Assembly (NCBI RefSeq): GCF_037646345.1
Contig: NZ_JBBEWR010000006.1
Coordinates: 186,001-250,000, forward strand
DNA length: 64,000 nt
Source of the DNA: Ascidiimonas aurantiaca
GTDB lineage: Bacteria > Bacteroidota > Bacteroidia > Flavobacteriales > Flavobacteriaceae
Reading direction: 5' to 3'
In this document: one piece after another, positions 27,696 to 35,405 of the stretch
Numbering within the stretch: position 1 is the first letter of the stretch
Layout of the letters: every line of letters starts with the position of its first letter
Translations under genes and position numbers: made by a program
Notes under the pieces: generated by a model
Database searches by the model: none
Told to the model about the DNA's origin: nothing
The model's input: the letters and a program-made list of their open reading frames with translations, nothing else

Positions 27696-29786
27696 ATGAG
27701 AAAGGTTATATGTCTTCTTATCTGTTTTCAGTGGCTTGGATTACAGGCTCAAACCTCAGAGACTTCGTATTACCAATACCCGGTTTTTCCGGAATGTGAA
27801 GAAGGGCAGGAACAGGATCATAAGTCCTGTTTTGATAAAGCCTTTCGTAACCGGATACGACAGAATTTCAAAATTCCTGCAGAACTTATCAATACCGGAT
27901 ACAGCGAACAGATCTCCCTGCTGTTCAGTGTTACCCAGGAGGGTGAATTTGAGCTTTTGCATGTCGATGCCGTTCAGACTTCTGTTAAGCAGGAAACAGA
28001 ACGTGTCTTTTTACTATTGCCCGTTATTAAGCCTCCAGCCTACAGCGGAAGACCGGTTTCTATGCAGTTCTCCTATGTTTTTCAGGTTCCATTTTCAGAA
28101 GAAACCGCCGCAGGCCTGGATAAAAAACCCGAAAAACCCCATTTTATAAAAAAAGCTTCTAATGAACTGGAAGAACTGGAGCGCATAAAATACCAGGAAA
28201 ATGAGTTTAAAAGCTCCCTTAATATACCTTTTTCACACCAGTCATATGCCGTTTTTGATGAAGCGCTTAACCAGGTAGGAAGTAATAACCATACCGCATC
28301 AAAACCCTTTTTGTACACTGATATAACAAAATACTATGATCTGGAATCAAGAAACCAGTCGTTGTCCAAAAATAAAAAAGGCTGGTGGGGCAGGAAATGG
28401 TGGGATGAGCGTATGGTAAGAGTAGCAGGTACAGATTACTGGTTTACCATAGACCCCGTGGCCGACCTTCAACTGGGAACAGATAACAGTGATGAAGTAG
28501 ATTATACGTATAATAATACACGAGGAGTATATATTCAGGGCGGATTGGGCAAAAATCTTAATTTTTCAGCTTCCATTTTTGAAAGTCAAGGGCGGTTTGC
28601 CGATTATTTTAATGATTTTGCAAGAAGTATAAGGCCCTCGGGAGGAAACCCTGCTATTATTCCGGGCAGAGGTATCGCTAAAGAATTTAATAATGACGCT
28701 TTTGATTACCCGGTAGCAGAAGGCTATATTTCATATACACCCGGTAAATTCTTTAATATTCAGTTTGGTCACGGGCGTAATTTTATTGGTGACGGGTACC
28801 GTTCTCTTTTATTGAGTGATGTGGCTAGCCCGTATCCCTTTCTTAAAATAAACACATCATTCTGGAAAATTAAATATACCAATATGTGGATGTCTCTTCG
28901 AGACGTGCGCCCTGAAGCAACAGAAGACGGAGCATTTCTTACCAAATACGTAGCAATGCATTATTTGAGCTGGAACGTTTCAAAGCGTCTTAACCTGGGC
29001 TTTTTTGAATCGGTTATCTGGGACACCCGTAATGACCGGGGGTTAGATGTTAATTATCTCAATCCCGTTATTTTTTACAGGTTTATTGAGTTCTCTACCG
29101 GGTCCCGGGCCGGAAATGCCCTGGTCGGTTTAAATGCCAAGTACAAATGGAATGATCGCTTAAATTTTTATGGGCAACTCATATTAGATGAACTTTCGGT
29201 AGATGATATTTTTGGAGGTGACCAAAGCTGGAAAAATAAATACGGGTTTCAAATGGGAGTTAAGTATTACAACGCGTTTGCGCTTAAGGACCTCACGTTA
29301 CAGTTAGAATATAACCAGGTGCGACCCTATACCTATTCACATAATACCGTAGTGTTAAACTATGCACATAATAACCAGCCTTTGGGCCATTTATGGGGTG
29401 CAAATTTTAGTGAGTGGGTGGGGATTGCCAACTACAATTATGACCGGTGGTTTGCCACGGCAAGACTGGTGTACGGCGAACGCGGTTTTGATTTCAATAC
29501 ACCCGAAGATACATTTGATTATGGCGGTAACATATTTGGCAATGAAGAAAACCGCCCTTCAGATACAGGTATCACTACAGGGCAGGGGAATCGTGTACGT
29601 ACGTTTGTAGGTGATTTTCAGGGGGGATATCTTATAAATCCGGCCACCAATCTTAAAGTGTTTTTGAATCTTACATTTCGCAATTTCGACCCGGCTTTTG
29701 AAGATACAGGCGCCATCAAGGACAACACAATTTGGTTTAATATAGGATTCCGTACCGATCTTTTTAATTGGTATCATGATTTTTAA
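27696..29786 (+). CDS. remB: RemB-like gliding motility protein with TonB-C-like N-terminal domain
   Basis: Predicted outer-membrane protein of 696 residues. A signal peptide ends near LQAQ (residue 19). Residues about 25-135 form a domain like the C-terminus of the two upstream TonB proteins, with FPEC (C34) and CF (C45). From about residue 230 (WWGRKWWDERMVRVAGTDYW) to the end is a beta-barrel of the capsule-assembly Wzi-like type found in RemB, finishing in an aromatic strand. Its position a few genes after sprA matches what I recall of the gliding locus of Flavobacterium johnsoniae. It probably takes part in surface motility or polysaccharide handling. The symbol rests on family resemblance and order. 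Confidence 0.72.
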   Translation: MRKVICLLICFQWLGLQAQTSETSYYQYPVFPECEEGQEQDHKSCFDKAFRNRIRQNFKIPAELINTGYSEQISLLFSVTQEGEFELLHVDAVQTSVKQETERVFLLLPVIKPPAYSGRPVSMQFSYVFQVPFSEETAAGLDKKPEKPHFIKKASNELEELERIKYQENEFKSSLNIPFSHQSYAVFDEALNQVGSNNHTASKPFLYTDITKYYDLESRNQSLSKNKKGWWGRKWWDERMVRVAGTDYWFTIDPVADLQLGTDNSDEVDYTYNNTRGVYIQGGLGKNLNFSASIFESQGRFADYFNDFARSIRPSGGNPAIIPGRGIAKEFNNDAFDYPVAEGYISYTPGKFFNIQFGHGRNFIGDGYRSLLLSDVASPYPFLKINTSFWKIKYTNMWMSLRDVRPEATEDGAFLTKYVAMHYLSWNVSKRLNLGFFESVIWDTRNDRGLDVNYLNPVIFYRFIEFSTGSRAGNALVGLNAKYKWNDRLNFYGQLILDELSVDDIFGGDQSWKNKYGFQMGVKYYNAFALKDLTLQLEYNQVRPYTYSHNTVVLNYAHNNQPLGHLWGANFSEWVGIANYNYDRWFATARLVYGERGFDFNTPEDTFDYGGNIFGNEENRPSDTGITTGQGNRVRTFVGDFQGGYLINPATNLKVFLNLTFRNFDPAFEDTGAIKDNTIWFNIGFRTDLFNWYHDF

Positions 29787-29832
29787 ATCTGACAGAACAA
29801 AAAATCCATACGTTAAAACAAAATGAAAATCA

Positions 29833-29863
29833 TTGCATAAATATCAATTCTATCCTATCTTTG
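29833..29863 (+). promoter_or_regulatory. Bacteroidota promoter upstream of heme o synthase
   Basis: TTG (29833-29835) and TATCTTTG (29856-29863) are spaced by 20 bases, the expected -33/-7 arrangement, ending 21 bases before the ATG at 29885. It would drive the ctaB-cox3-cox4 unit, which ends at the terminator at 32813. Confidence 0.72.
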
Positions 29864-29884
29864 CACACCACTTAGAAAAAATTG

Positions 29885-30790
29885 ATGAAAACTGCATTTG
29901 GAACACTTGTAAAAACCCATTCTTTGTCATCGATCATTGAAGATTTTAAGCAGATAACCAAAGCAGGTTTGGCGATGAGTGTTGTGTTTTCATCTGTGGC
30001 CGGCTACCTGTTGGGTGCCACAAATATTGACTTCACAGTGCTGGCACTTCTGGCCGCCGGAGGATATTTTATGGTAGGGGCCTCTAATGCCTTTAATCAG
30101 ATTATAGAGAAAGATCTTGATGCGTTGATGAAACGCACCAGAAACAGGCCCATACCTTCGGGTCGTATGTCTGTAAATACCGCTTTTTTTATTGCAGTTT
30201 CATTTACCATTGCCGGGATTGCGACCCTGTATGTTGTAAATCCTAAAACGGCTATGTTCGGGGCTATATCTATTTTTTTATATACCAGTGTATATACCCC
30301 TTTAAAAACAAAAACACCTTTATCCGTTTTTGTAGGTGCTTTTCCGGGAGCTATTCCCTTTATGTTGGGCTGGGTAGCAGCTACCAATGAATTTGGTATT
30401 GAACCGGGAACCCTTTTCATGATTCAGTTCTTCTGGCAATTTCCTCACTTTTGGGCCATAGGATGGGTGCTTTATGACGATTACAAAAAAGGAGGTTTTA
30501 ATATGCTTCCTACCGGTAAAAAAGACAAAGCAACCGCTTTACAGATAATCATGTACACCATCTGGATGATCATCATTTCAGTATTTCCTGTTACCGGCTT
30601 AACAGGAAAGCTCACACTCTCTGTTCCTGGAGCAGTTATCGTTTTTTTGTTAGGAATAGGAATGTTGATTTTTGCATTTAAACTGTATCATAAAAAAGAC
30701 AATAAATCTGCCAGAAACCTTATGCTAGCCAGTGTTAGCTACATAACACTTATGCAAATTGTATATGTGGCCGATAAATTTATAAGTTAA
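29885..30790 (+). CDS. ctaB: Protoheme IX farnesyltransferase (heme o synthase)
   Basis: Membrane prenyltransferase converting heme b to heme o, the precursor of the heme a needed by CoxA; 301 residues with about eight or nine helices. The first catalytic aspartate region is NQIIEKDLDALMKRTRNRP, and the second conserved loop is YTPLKTKTPLSVFVGAFPGA. ATG 29885 is preferred over the TTG 3 bases upstream. It starts a run of oxidase genes (subunits III and IV), with 3 bases to the next gene. Heme a synthase (ctaA) is not in the window. Confidence 0.95.
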   Translation: MKTAFGTLVKTHSLSSIIEDFKQITKAGLAMSVVFSSVAGYLLGATNIDFTVLALLAAGGYFMVGASNAFNQIIEKDLDALMKRTRNRPIPSGRMSVNTAFFIAVSFTIAGIATLYVVNPKTAMFGAISIFLYTSVYTPLKTKTPLSVFVGAFPGAIPFMLGWVAATNEFGIEPGTLFMIQFFWQFPHFWAIGWVLYDDYKKGGFNMLPTGKKDKATALQIIMYTIWMIIISVFPVTGLTGKLTLSVPGAVIVFLLGIGMLIFAFKLYHKKDNKSARNLMLASVSYITLMQIVYVADKFIS

Positions 30791-30793
30791 ATA

Positions 30794-31375
30794 GTGGAAT
30801 TAATGCAGCAGTCAGCAGAAGAAAGGAATGCAAGGGCAAAAAAAATGATGCTCTGGTTTGGCATGGGCAGTATGACGATGACATTTGCCGGGCTTACCAG
30901 TGCTTATGTAGTAAGTAAATCAAGGCCAGACTGGCTTAGCGATTTTCAAATTCCGCAGGCATTTTTCATTAGTACGGCAGTAATTATCTTGAGTAGTGTC
31001 ACCATGCAAATGGCAAAAAACTACATAAAAAAAGAAAATCATGGCCCGGGAGGCATCTTTTTGTTGTTTACCTTACTTTTAGGGCTTACTTTTGTCTCCT
31101 TTCAGTTTCTGGGATATGCACAAATCGTAGAAAGCGGGTATTATTTTACAGGAGCACAGAGTAGTATTACTACTTCCTTTCTGTATGCCATTACCGTGAC
31201 ACATATTTTACACGTAATTTCAGGTATTATAGTTCTGGTAGTGGTAACGATAAATCACTTTAGAAAAAAATATGAAAACGGAAAAACTTTAGGTCTTGAA
31301 TTAGGGGCTGCTTTCTGGCACTTTCTAGACTTTTTATGGGTGTATCTCATTTTGTTTTTCTATTTCTTAAGATAA
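30794..31375 (+). CDS. Cytochrome c oxidase subunit III-like protein, short form
   Basis: Membrane protein of 193 residues with about five helices, of the heme-copper oxidase subunit III family. Conserved features include MMLWFGMGSMTMTFAGLTSA in the first helix, HILHVISGIIVL, and AAFWHFLDFLWVYLILFF at the end. The start may be GTG 30794, 3 bases after ctaB, or ATG 30803. It lacks the soluble insertion present in the next gene product. Two subunit III genes in tandem suggest both belong to the same oxidase, or that one is an assembly or accessory subunit. Confidence 0.9.
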   Translation: MELMQQSAEERNARAKKMMLWFGMGSMTMTFAGLTSAYVVSKSRPDWLSDFQIPQAFFISTAVIILSSVTMQMAKNYIKKENHGPGGIFLLFTLLLGLTFVSFQFLGYAQIVESGYYFTGAQSSITTSFLYAITVTHILHVISGIIVLVVVTINHFRKKYENGKTLGLELGAAFWHFLDFLWVYLILFFYFLR

Positions 31376-31386
31376 GTAAAAAAGCG

Positions 31387-31394
31387 TAAATTTG
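31387..31394 (+). promoter_or_regulatory. Possible internal -7 box before the second subunit III gene
   Basis: TAAATTTG matches TAnnTTTG and ends 27 bases before the ATG at 31422. No -33 element is found at the right distance, so it may be only a secondary start within the operon. Confidence 0.35.
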
Positions 31395-31421
31395 ACAAAC
31401 TTTTAAAACAGACTACTTTTT

Positions 31422-32399
31422 ATGGACGCTACTGTGACGAATACAGAAGATCAAGGTAAAGTTTGGGGAGGAGGGAACAGACCTCTTAATGCCAGTTATG
31501 GCAAAATGATGATGTGGTTCTTTATCGTTTCCGATGCCTTGACATTTACCGGTTTTTTGGTTTCTTACGGATTTTCAAGATTTAAATTCATAGATTCCTG
31601 GCCTATAGCCGATGAGGTGTTTACACACTTTCCTTTCTTACATGGAAAGCCTTACCCTATGCTTTATGTGGCCTTAATGACCTTTATCCTTATCATGTCT
31701 TCCGTTACCATGGTACTGGCAGTAGATGCCGGACATAAAATGCAGAAGAACAAAGTAGTCTGGTACATGTTCCTCACCATTATAGGTGGATTGATGTTTG
31801 TAGGCTCTCAGGCATGGGAGTGGGCCACCTTTATTAAAGGTGATTACGGAGCTGTTGAGACCAAAGGCGGTAGAATTCTACAGTTTGTAAATGCAGAAAC
31901 AGGAAAACAGATAGCCCTTTCCGATTTTGTAACCTCAAGTTCCCAAAGAGAACAATTACAGAGAAATGATGGTGTTTGGTTTGGACAGGAATCCTCACTT
32001 TCAACATATACAGTGACAGATGTAGTAAATGCTTTTAAAGCAGATAACGGCATACTGGTACGTACCCAGAAACTGGATGAAAACGGACACAAAACCATTT
32101 TATCACGCGAAGAATCTCTTAAGCAAATGCAAAATGCAGTAATCGTCGTAGAAGGTGCCAACTTGATACGAAATGAATACGGGAACAGGCTTTTTGCAGA
32201 TTTCTTTTTCTTTATTACCGGTTTTCACGGCTTCCACGTTTTTTCAGGAGTAGTAATTAACGTTATTATTTTCTTCAACGTATTACTGGGTACTTACGAG
32301 CGCAGAGGACATTATGAAATGGTAGAAAAAGTTGGGTTGTACTGGCACTTTGTAGACCTTGTTTGGGTATTTGTATTTACATTCTTCTATCTGGTTTAA
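31422..32399 (+). CDS. Cytochrome c oxidase subunit III with soluble insertion
   Basis: Subunit III-type membrane protein of 325 residues. Helices near residues 28-48, 80-100 and 108-128 and two at the end (FADFFFFITGFHGFHVFSGV and VGLYWHFVDLVWVFVFTFFY) follow the family. Between the third and the later helices is a hydrophilic segment of about 110 residues (roughly residues 138-250), absent from the short paralogue just upstream. It includes ILQFVNAETGKQIALSDF and a region ending in NAVIVVEGANL. The conserved HGFHV histidines are intact. Its place in the operon, 12 bases before the subunit IV gene, supports an oxidase role. Confidence 0.9.
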   Translation: MDATVTNTEDQGKVWGGGNRPLNASYGKMMMWFFIVSDALTFTGFLVSYGFSRFKFIDSWPIADEVFTHFPFLHGKPYPMLYVALMTFILIMSSVTMVLAVDAGHKMQKNKVVWYMFLTIIGGLMFVGSQAWEWATFIKGDYGAVETKGGRILQFVNAETGKQIALSDFVTSSSQREQLQRNDGVWFGQESSLSTYTVTDVVNAFKADNGILVRTQKLDENGHKTILSREESLKQMQNAVIVVEGANLIRNEYGNRLFADFFFFITGFHGFHVFSGVVINVIIFFNVLLGTYERRGHYEMVEKVGLYWHFVDLVWVFVFTFFYLV

Positions 32400-32411
32400 A
32401 ATAAAATTCAA

Positions 32412-32795
32412 ATGGCACACGATACACATAAATTAGCAATATTCAGAGGATACTTGAAGTTTAAGTCTAATGAACAAAAAATATGGGGGGTACTTATATT
32501 ACTTTCCATTGTTACTGCAGTAGAAGTAATACTTGGTATATATAAGCCTGAGGTGTTTATGGGAAAAGTACTTGGTATGAAAATACTTAACTGGATATTC
32601 ATTATCCTGACCATTGTAAAGGCTTATTATATTGCCTGGGATTTTATGCACTTAAGAGATGAAAAGCCAACTTTCACCTGGACTATAGTTTTACCTTTGT
32701 TGATCCTTATTCCTTACCTGGCATTTATTTTACTGGTAGAAGGAAGTTATATTCACGATACCATGATGGAAGGATTTGTAAGCTGGAATTTTTAA
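32412..32795 (+). CDS. Cytochrome c oxidase subunit IV family protein
   Basis: Small membrane protein of 127 residues with three helices (about 22-42, 57-77 and 85-108), of the prokaryotic subunit IV family. A charged N-terminus precedes the first helix and IAWDFMHLRDEKPTFTW marks the loop after the second helix. It is the last gene of the ctaB unit, directly followed by a terminator. Subunit IV stabilises the subunit I-III assembly in related oxidases; no cofactor ligand is seen. Confidence 0.88.
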   Translation: MAHDTHKLAIFRGYLKFKSNEQKIWGVLILLSIVTAVEVILGIYKPEVFMGKVLGMKILNWIFIILTIVKAYYIAWDFMHLRDEKPTFTWTIVLPLLILIPYLAFILLVEGSYIHDTMMEGFVSWNF

Positions 32796-32812
32796 TAGTT
32801 TAACAGCATATT

Positions 32813-32838
32813 AAAAGACGGGTTTCCCGTCTTTTTTT
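32813..32838 (+). terminator. Intrinsic terminator after the subunit IV gene
   Basis: AAAAGACGGG (32813-32822) pairs with CCCGTCTTTT (32826-32835) across a TTT loop, and the T-run extends to 32838. It separates the oxidase subunits from the SCO-like genes that follow. Confidence 0.88.
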
Positions 32839-32866
32839 ATTTTTGCATGTATGTTTAAAAAGTAAA

Positions 32867-33508
32867 ATGAAGAAGTTTTTTGTATTAGGTCTGCTTTTTA
32901 TACTTCCTATTGTAGCATATCTTTTTTTTGCATCAGGAGTAAATAATTTTGTAAGGTTACCAGTGCTTACTTCCAAAATAGGCACTTTAACAGAGATGTC
33001 CTCTTTAACAGGAGATAAAATCAACCTTCAGAACAAAATTACTATTCTCGGGTTTTTAGGGAATGATATTGCTCACAAGAAAGGGAATGCATTTAATCTC
33101 AATCAAAAAATATACAAGCGCTTCTATGAATTCAATGATTTTCAGTTTGTGATGATCGTACCAGATTCAGAAGAAAACAAGAAAAATATTGAGGAGCTTA
33201 CAGCAGAACTTGGAGAGCTTGCCGATATAAAAAAATGGAATTTTGCACTGGGTAGTGAAACCACAATACGAGAATTTTTTAATTCGCTGCAAACAGACGG
33301 GCAACTGGATAGTGACCTGGGAACCGATCTGGTTTATATTATAGATAAAGATCGCAGTCTTCGAGGACGAAAAGACAATGAGGTGTTATATGGTTTTGAT
33401 GCTACCTCTGTTGCAGAAATTAATAATAAAATGGTAGATGATGTTAAGGTAATACTGGCAGAGTATAGATTAGCCTTAAAAAAGAATAATGCATACAGGG
33501 AAAAGTAA
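32867..33508 (+). CDS. SCO-like membrane protein lacking the copper-binding cysteines
   Basis: Membrane-anchored protein of 213 residues with one N-terminal helix (about residues 3-22) and a periplasmic thioredoxin-like part. Its layout parallels the SCO protein encoded next door: a ligand-region strand (KITILGFLGND), an EFNDFQFVMIVPDSEE strand and a late VYIIDKDRSLRGR segment corresponding to the FALIDKKGRIRSR segment of the canonical copy. The place of the CxxxC copper motif holds no cysteine, and no cysteine is seen in the protein. ATG 32867 is chosen over TTG 32843 as it directly precedes the membrane helix. The stop lies 1 base from the next start. Redox or copper chemistry is unlikely; an assembly role is possible. 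Confidence 0.7.
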   Translation: MKKFFVLGLLFILPIVAYLFFASGVNNFVRLPVLTSKIGTLTEMSSLTGDKINLQNKITILGFLGNDIAHKKGNAFNLNQKIYKRFYEFNDFQFVMIVPDSEENKKNIEELTAELGELADIKKWNFALGSETTIREFFNSLQTDGQLDSDLGTDLVYIIDKDRSLRGRKDNEVLYGFDATSVAEINNKMVDDVKVILAEYRLALKKNNAYREK

Positions 33509-33509
33509 A

Positions 33510-34136
33510 ATGAAAAACTACTCGTATATTGGAATATCCTTTATTATACTTGTTTTTGGTATTTGGGCAATACCCAAAATCGTCGATAAATTCAAACAGC
33601 CAGAACTAGCCGTTATCGGTGAAGTACCAGCTTTTCAGTTTTTAAATCAGGATAGCAAGACCATTACCAATAAAGACTATGAGGACAAGGTGTATGTAGT
33701 AGAGTTTTTCTTTACTACATGTCCTACTATTTGTCCTATTATGAACAAGAATATGGTAGTTTTGCAGGATGAGTTCTATGGAAATCCGTCATTTGGAATT
33801 GCCTCTTTTACTATAAACCCTGCCTATGATACACCAGAAGTATTAAAGACCTATGCCGAAAGCTATAAAATCAGCAATCCTTCATGGCACCTTCTTACTG
33901 GTGACGCAAATCGTATTTATGAACTCGCTAATAAAGGATTTAATTTATACGCGGGTGAGAATCCCGATGTTGAGGGAGGGTTTGAGCATTCAGGTTTTTT
34001 TGCCCTCATCGATAAAAAAGGTCGTATAAGAAGCAGGGTAGATGAGCATGGAAACCCCATTATTTATTATGATGGAACTCTGGATAAGGGAATTGATATG
34101 CTTAAAAAGGATATTGCCATTTTGCTAAGCGAATAA
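33510..34136 (+). CDS. SCO1/SenC copper chaperone for cytochrome oxidase
   Basis: Membrane-anchored thioredoxin-fold protein of 208 residues that helps form the CuA centre of subunit II. A helix covers about residues 4-22. The copper ligands are the CPTIC motif (in FFTTCPTICPIMN) and the histidine of FEHSGFFALID. ATG 33510 lies 1 base after the upstream SCO-like stop; the earlier TTG at 33489 would overlap that gene and is rejected. The DUF420 gene follows after 2 bases, so the three are co-transcribed. Confidence 0.93.
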   Translation: MKNYSYIGISFIILVFGIWAIPKIVDKFKQPELAVIGEVPAFQFLNQDSKTITNKDYEDKVYVVEFFFTTCPTICPIMNKNMVVLQDEFYGNPSFGIASFTINPAYDTPEVLKTYAESYKISNPSWHLLTGDANRIYELANKGFNLYAGENPDVEGGFEHSGFFALIDKKGRIRSRVDEHGNPIIYYDGTLDKGIDMLKKDIAILLSE

Positions 34137-34138
34137 TT

Positions 34139-34690
34139 ATGACAACAAACACGGCTTCAAACGTAGAAAAGAAATATAAGAAATGGATAGTAATACTTTC
34201 CATAGCGATCCCATTGGCCGTAGCGGCCCTTTTTGGCATTAAACTTAAAGATTACGGTATTGATGTAGAGCCATTGTCTTTCCTGCCACCAGTTTATGCC
34301 AGCATCAATGCATTGACCGCAGTTATACTGGTAGCCGCCGTAATAGCCATAAAGAAGGGAAATCAGAAACTGCATGAGAACCTTATGAAAGTTTGTATTG
34401 CACTATCTGTGTCTTTTTTAGTGATGTATGTAGCTTATCACATGACCTCAGACTCTACGCCCTATGGAGGAGAAGGTATTTTAAGGTATGTATATTTCTT
34501 TATTCTTATAAGTCATATTATATTGTCCATAGCGATCATTCCACTGGTGTTAATTACCTATGTACGGGCATTAGCCAAACGATTTGACCGACATAAAAAG
34601 ATAGCCAAAGTAACTTTTCCTATCTGGTTGTACGTGGCAGTGACCGGAGTTATTGTTTATATTATGATCTCACCTTACTATGTGCATTAG
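34139..34690 (+). CDS. DUF420 membrane protein, probable oxidase assembly factor
   Basis: Integral membrane protein of 183 residues with about five helices, of the DUF420 family. Conserved histidines are seen in LHENLMKVCIALSV, YVAYHMTSDSTPYGG and FILISHIILS. Members of this family (for example CtaM of Bacillus and Staphylococcus, as I recall) are needed for maturation of heme aa3-type oxidases. Its position directly behind the SCO gene supports the same job. Its last 11 bases overlap the start of the small downstream gene. Confidence 0.88.
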   Translation: MTTNTASNVEKKYKKWIVILSIAIPLAVAALFGIKLKDYGIDVEPLSFLPPVYASINALTAVILVAAVIAIKKGNQKLHENLMKVCIALSVSFLVMYVAYHMTSDSTPYGGEGILRYVYFFILISHIILSIAIIPLVLITYVRALAKRFDRHKKIAKVTFPIWLYVAVTGVIVYIMISPYYVH

Positions 34691-34949
34691 AAACCTGTTC
34701 AATAACGTATCCTCAAGAATACCTTCTTATGTAAAAAAAGCAGGTGTTCTGTTATTAGTATTATATGTTTTTCCTGAAATAGTCGAAGCACAATGTGCTA
34801 TGTGCAGAGCAGTACTGGAGAGTGGCGAGGATCAGGAAGTGGCAGAAGGTATTAACAAGGGTATTATTTACTTAATGGCCATTCCTTATCTCGTAGTAGC
34901 TACTATTGGTTATTTTGTTTTTAAAACCATGCGCTCTAAAAGATCGTAG
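34680..34949 (+). CDS. Small membrane protein with a CxxC motif, unknown function
   Basis: Protein of 89 residues. The first hydrophobic segment (about residues 20-34) looks like a signal peptide ending near EAQ, followed by CAMCRAVLESGEDQEVAEGI, with a CxxC pair, and a second helix (about 63-84) with a basic C-terminal end. The two cysteines would lie in the periplasm next to the membrane. The ATG at 34680 overlaps the DUF420 gene by 11 bases, so translation is probably coupled. By position it may act in copper or heme delivery to the oxidase, but no function is known to me. Confidence 0.72.
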   Translation: MCIRNLFNNVSSRIPSYVKKAGVLLLVLYVFPEIVEAQCAMCRAVLESGEDQEVAEGINKGIIYLMAIPYLVVATIGYFVFKTMRSKRS

Positions 34950-35068
34950 TCTTTTCATCCACAATTTTCTTCCTAAAATTGTAACATATCTCATTTTTGA
35001 TAATCTATTAAAACAGTATTTGTTTTTGAAAAACTAAAGAATGCTTGACAGCTTTTAAAAGCGTGAGT

Positions 35069-35272
35069 ATGTTTGATCTGGAGAGATGGGGTGAAGTATT
35101 CAATACGATCCGTAAAAATAAGTTGCGCACTTTTCTTATGGGCATTTCCGTAGCTTCCGGTATTTTTATTTTATTGATTCTTCTGGGGTTTGGTAAGGGA
35201 ATGCAAAACGGTATAACACAGGAAATAAGAAAATTTACAATTAAAAAAATCCCTGTTTTAACATTTTCTTAG
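35069..35272 (+). pseudogene. Truncated MacB-type ABC permease remnant
   Basis: Only the first 67 residues of an ABC permease remain. MFDLERWGEVFNTIRKNKLR and the following helix (about residues 24-44) match the starts of the two intact permeases at 36100 and 37342 closely, including the RKNKLRT box. After about residue 56 the frame runs into an unrelated short tail and stops, with no periplasmic domain or remaining helices. The missing 340 or so residues are not found in any frame downstream; the ATPase gene starts 133 bases later. ATG 35069 is the family start; the open frame extends back to a TTG at 35045. A decayed third permease is the simplest reading. Confidence 0.75.
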
Positions 35273-35405
35273 CGTTTTGTTTGTAACAAATTTTCCTTTT
35301 TGCAGTCTTATTGACAATTGAGTTTGTTAAGTTTAAGCAATTATTATATTTCGAAAAGTGTGAAGCGTTTCTAGACGCTTTACTATTGTAGTAAAAAAAC
35401 CAACC

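Noticed and set aside
31844..32161. Minus-strand open frame opposite the subunit III insertion
   Set aside because: It coincides with the insertion but is antisense, with no start context or family resemblance. The plus-strand frame is continuous and in register with the flanking helices.
34961..34982. Inverted repeat ACAATTTT/AAAATTGT after the small CxxC gene
   Set aside because: An 8-base AT-rich stem without a T-run; this can occur by chance in such sequence.
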